Assembly: GCA_031267335.1 (NCBI GenBank) | Contig: JAIRZH010000128.1 | Coordinates: 1 to 5,398, forward strand | Source: Oscillospiraceae bacterium | GTDB taxonomy: Bacteria; Bacillota; Clostridia; Oscillospirales; Acutalibacteraceae | Direction of reading: 5' to 3' | Length of the DNA: 5,398 nucleotides | In this document: positions 4,806 to 5,398 of the stretch, piece after piece | Layout of the letters: each line of letters opens with the position of its first letter | How positions within the stretch are numbered: position 1 is the stretch's first letter | Program-made: the position numbers and the translations under genes | The notes under the pieces: generated by a model | The model's input: only the letters and a program-made list of their open reading frames with translations | The model's database searches: none | Told to the model about the DNA's origin: nothing

Positions 4806-4883
4806 GGTGGATATAGCTCAGTTGGTTAGAGCGCTGGATTGTGGATCCAGAGGTCGTCGGTTCGATCCCGATTATCCACCCCA
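4806..4883 (+). tRNA. tRNA-His(GTG)
   Basis: The acceptor has eight pairs: the extra G(-1) at 4806 is encoded and faces C73 at 4880, the identity element for histidyl-tRNA synthetase. Encoded CCA is at 4881-4883. The anticodon stem CTGGA/TCCAG encloses TTGTGGA with GTG at 4841-4843. T-arm GTCGG-TTCGATC-CCGAT. Confidence 0.96.
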
Positions 4884-4919
4884 TTTGTTTTTATTTTATT
4901 GCAAATTTACCAGGATTTT

Positions 4920-4994
4920 TGGGCCGTAGCCAAGTGGCAAGGCAACGGACTTTGACTCCGTCATCCGATGGTTCGAATCCATCCGGCCCAGCCA
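4920..4994 (+). tRNA. tRNA-Gln(TTG)
   Basis: TGGGCCG (4920-4926) pairs with CGGCCCA (4984-4990), followed by discriminator G and encoded CCA. The loop CTTTGAC (4940-4946) gives anticodon TTG at 4942-4944. The terminal T-A pair and short D-arm (GCCAAGTGGCAAGGC) are typical of bacterial tRNA-Gln. Confidence 0.96.
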
Positions 4995-5004
4995 TACAAA
5001 TTGT

Positions 5005-5079
5005 TGGGCTGTCGCCAAGTGGTAAGGCAACAGGCTCTGACCCTGTTATTCGATGGTCCGAATCCATCCAGCCCAGCCA
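5005..5079 (+). tRNA. tRNA-Gln(CTG), with C55 in the T-loop
   Basis: TGGGCTG (5005-5011) pairs with CAGCCCA (5069-5075), then discriminator G and encoded CCA. The loop CTCTGAC (5035-5041) gives anticodon CTG at 5037-5039, reading CAG. It resembles the preceding tRNA-Gln(TTG) throughout and is probably a tandem duplicate. The T-loop reads TCCGAAT rather than TTCGAAT, so the normally invariant T55 (pseudouridine) is C, at about 5058. All stems still pair. Confidence 0.92.
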
Positions 5080-5084
5080 TTTGT

Positions 5085-5160
5085 GGTCCGCTAGCTCAGT
5101 TGGTAGAGCACTTGACTTTTAATCAAGGGGTCCGGGGTTCGAGTCCCCGGCGGATCACCA
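5085..5160 (+). tRNA. tRNA-Lys(TTT)
   Basis: GGTCCGC (5085-5091) pairs with GCGGATC (5150-5156) with one G-T wobble; discriminator A5157 and encoded CCA follow. The anticodon loop CTTTTAA (5116-5122) gives TTT at 5118-5120. The T-arm CCGGGG-TTCGAGT-CCCCGG region is strong and canonical. Last gene of the cluster; no obvious terminator hairpin follows. Confidence 0.96.
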
Positions 5161-5187
5161 AATTTTAGAATTTGTTCCTATCAATAG

Positions 5188-5398
5188 ATTTTTTTCGGTT
5201 GTGTTATTTTAGTTGAATGTACCAAAATTAAAGTTATAATTCCTGGTTTTAAAAATCCTGTCATGCGAAAAATAAACACAAAAAAAGCATAGATGAGATC
5301 CCGGTAACGATTTCAGGGCTTATTAACGGCAAATTTGTTAAGTTTACTATCGAGTTAAAAAATATATTTTTAGAATTTATTACACCAAGACATGCTGC
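5188..5398 (+). pseudogene. Possible gene fragment, unknown product, frameshift at an A7 run, runs off the window
   Basis: Codons from 5188 are open until TAG at 5290-5292 and include CTKIKVIIPGFKNPVMRKIN. After the A7 run at 5280-5286 the -1 frame is open to the window end and reads DEIPVTISGLINGKFVKFTI, ELKN and later FITPRHA. Joined, the two parts give a plausible soluble beta-rich protein of about 70 residues so far. There is no good start: the only in-frame ATG is 5263, and no ribosome binding site is seen. I do not recognise the family. It may be a decayed gene, or coincidence in the first part with a real gene in the second. Confidence 0.3.

Noticed and set aside
4841..5168. Protein frames across the tRNA genes
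   Set aside because: They are translations of repeated tRNA T-arm and acceptor sequences; the DNA is fully explained by tRNA genes.
5085..5398. Integrated element using the tRNA-Lys 3' end as attachment site
   Set aside because: No integrase and no duplicated tRNA 3' end are visible in the remaining 238 bases.

Overview
The window is very AT-rich and carries the last three genes of the spoIIIA sporulation operon (spoIIIAF-AG-AH), a PgsA-type phospholipid synthase and a six-gene tRNA cluster with encoded CCA ends. The spoIIIA genes place it in an endospore-forming lineage of Firmicutes. The SpoIIIAH N-terminus (a KxNRRQIVLASL-type start running into VYLNWQFS) looks like the Oscillospiraceae/Ruminococcaceae type. 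Low GC, long gene-poor stretches, decayed insertion sequences, frameshifts at poly-A tracts and only the distal part of spoIIIA all suggest a clostridial genome undergoing reduction, for example a host-associated symbiont. The species is inference; the gene families are not.

Layout. 1-239: right end of an IS5-family insertion sequence, with the transposase C-terminus. 242-273: the tip of a small palindromic element (family B below) into which that IS appears to have jumped. 385-963: pgsA. 964-2160: about 1.2 kb with no intact gene, holding fragments and copies of two small palindromic elements (A and B) and a decayed IS1-like transposase remnant. 2171-3760: spoIIIAF (frame broken at an A11 tract), spoIIIAG and spoIIIAH on the plus strand, each with a ribosome binding site. 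3761-4599: a nested pair of palindromic elements (A inside B), a short orphan ORF and another truncated B copy. 4600-5160: tRNA-Gly(TCC), Arg(TCT), His(GTG), Gln(TTG), Gln(CTG), Lys(TTT). 5161-5398: a possible gene remnant running off the end.

How the parts fit. SpoIIIAF, AG and AH belong to the mother-cell side of the SpoIIIA-SpoIIQ feeding-tube complex across the two forespore membranes. The usual upstream genes spoIIIAA-AE are not in front of spoIIIAF here; repeat debris occupies that place. The tRNA block is ordinary housekeeping for Clostridia, except for a second glutamine tRNA with a changed T-loop.

Most notable are the small palindromic elements. Family A has two copies of exactly 159 bp in opposite orientation that differ at 15 positions, all transitions, with no indels. 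Family B is about 160 bp. A and B share their tips (GRGCCTGT or close), TA flanks and a central ATACTGACGTAT-like core. They look like non-autonomous foldback elements that may be mobilised by an IS5-type transposase such as the one at the window start.
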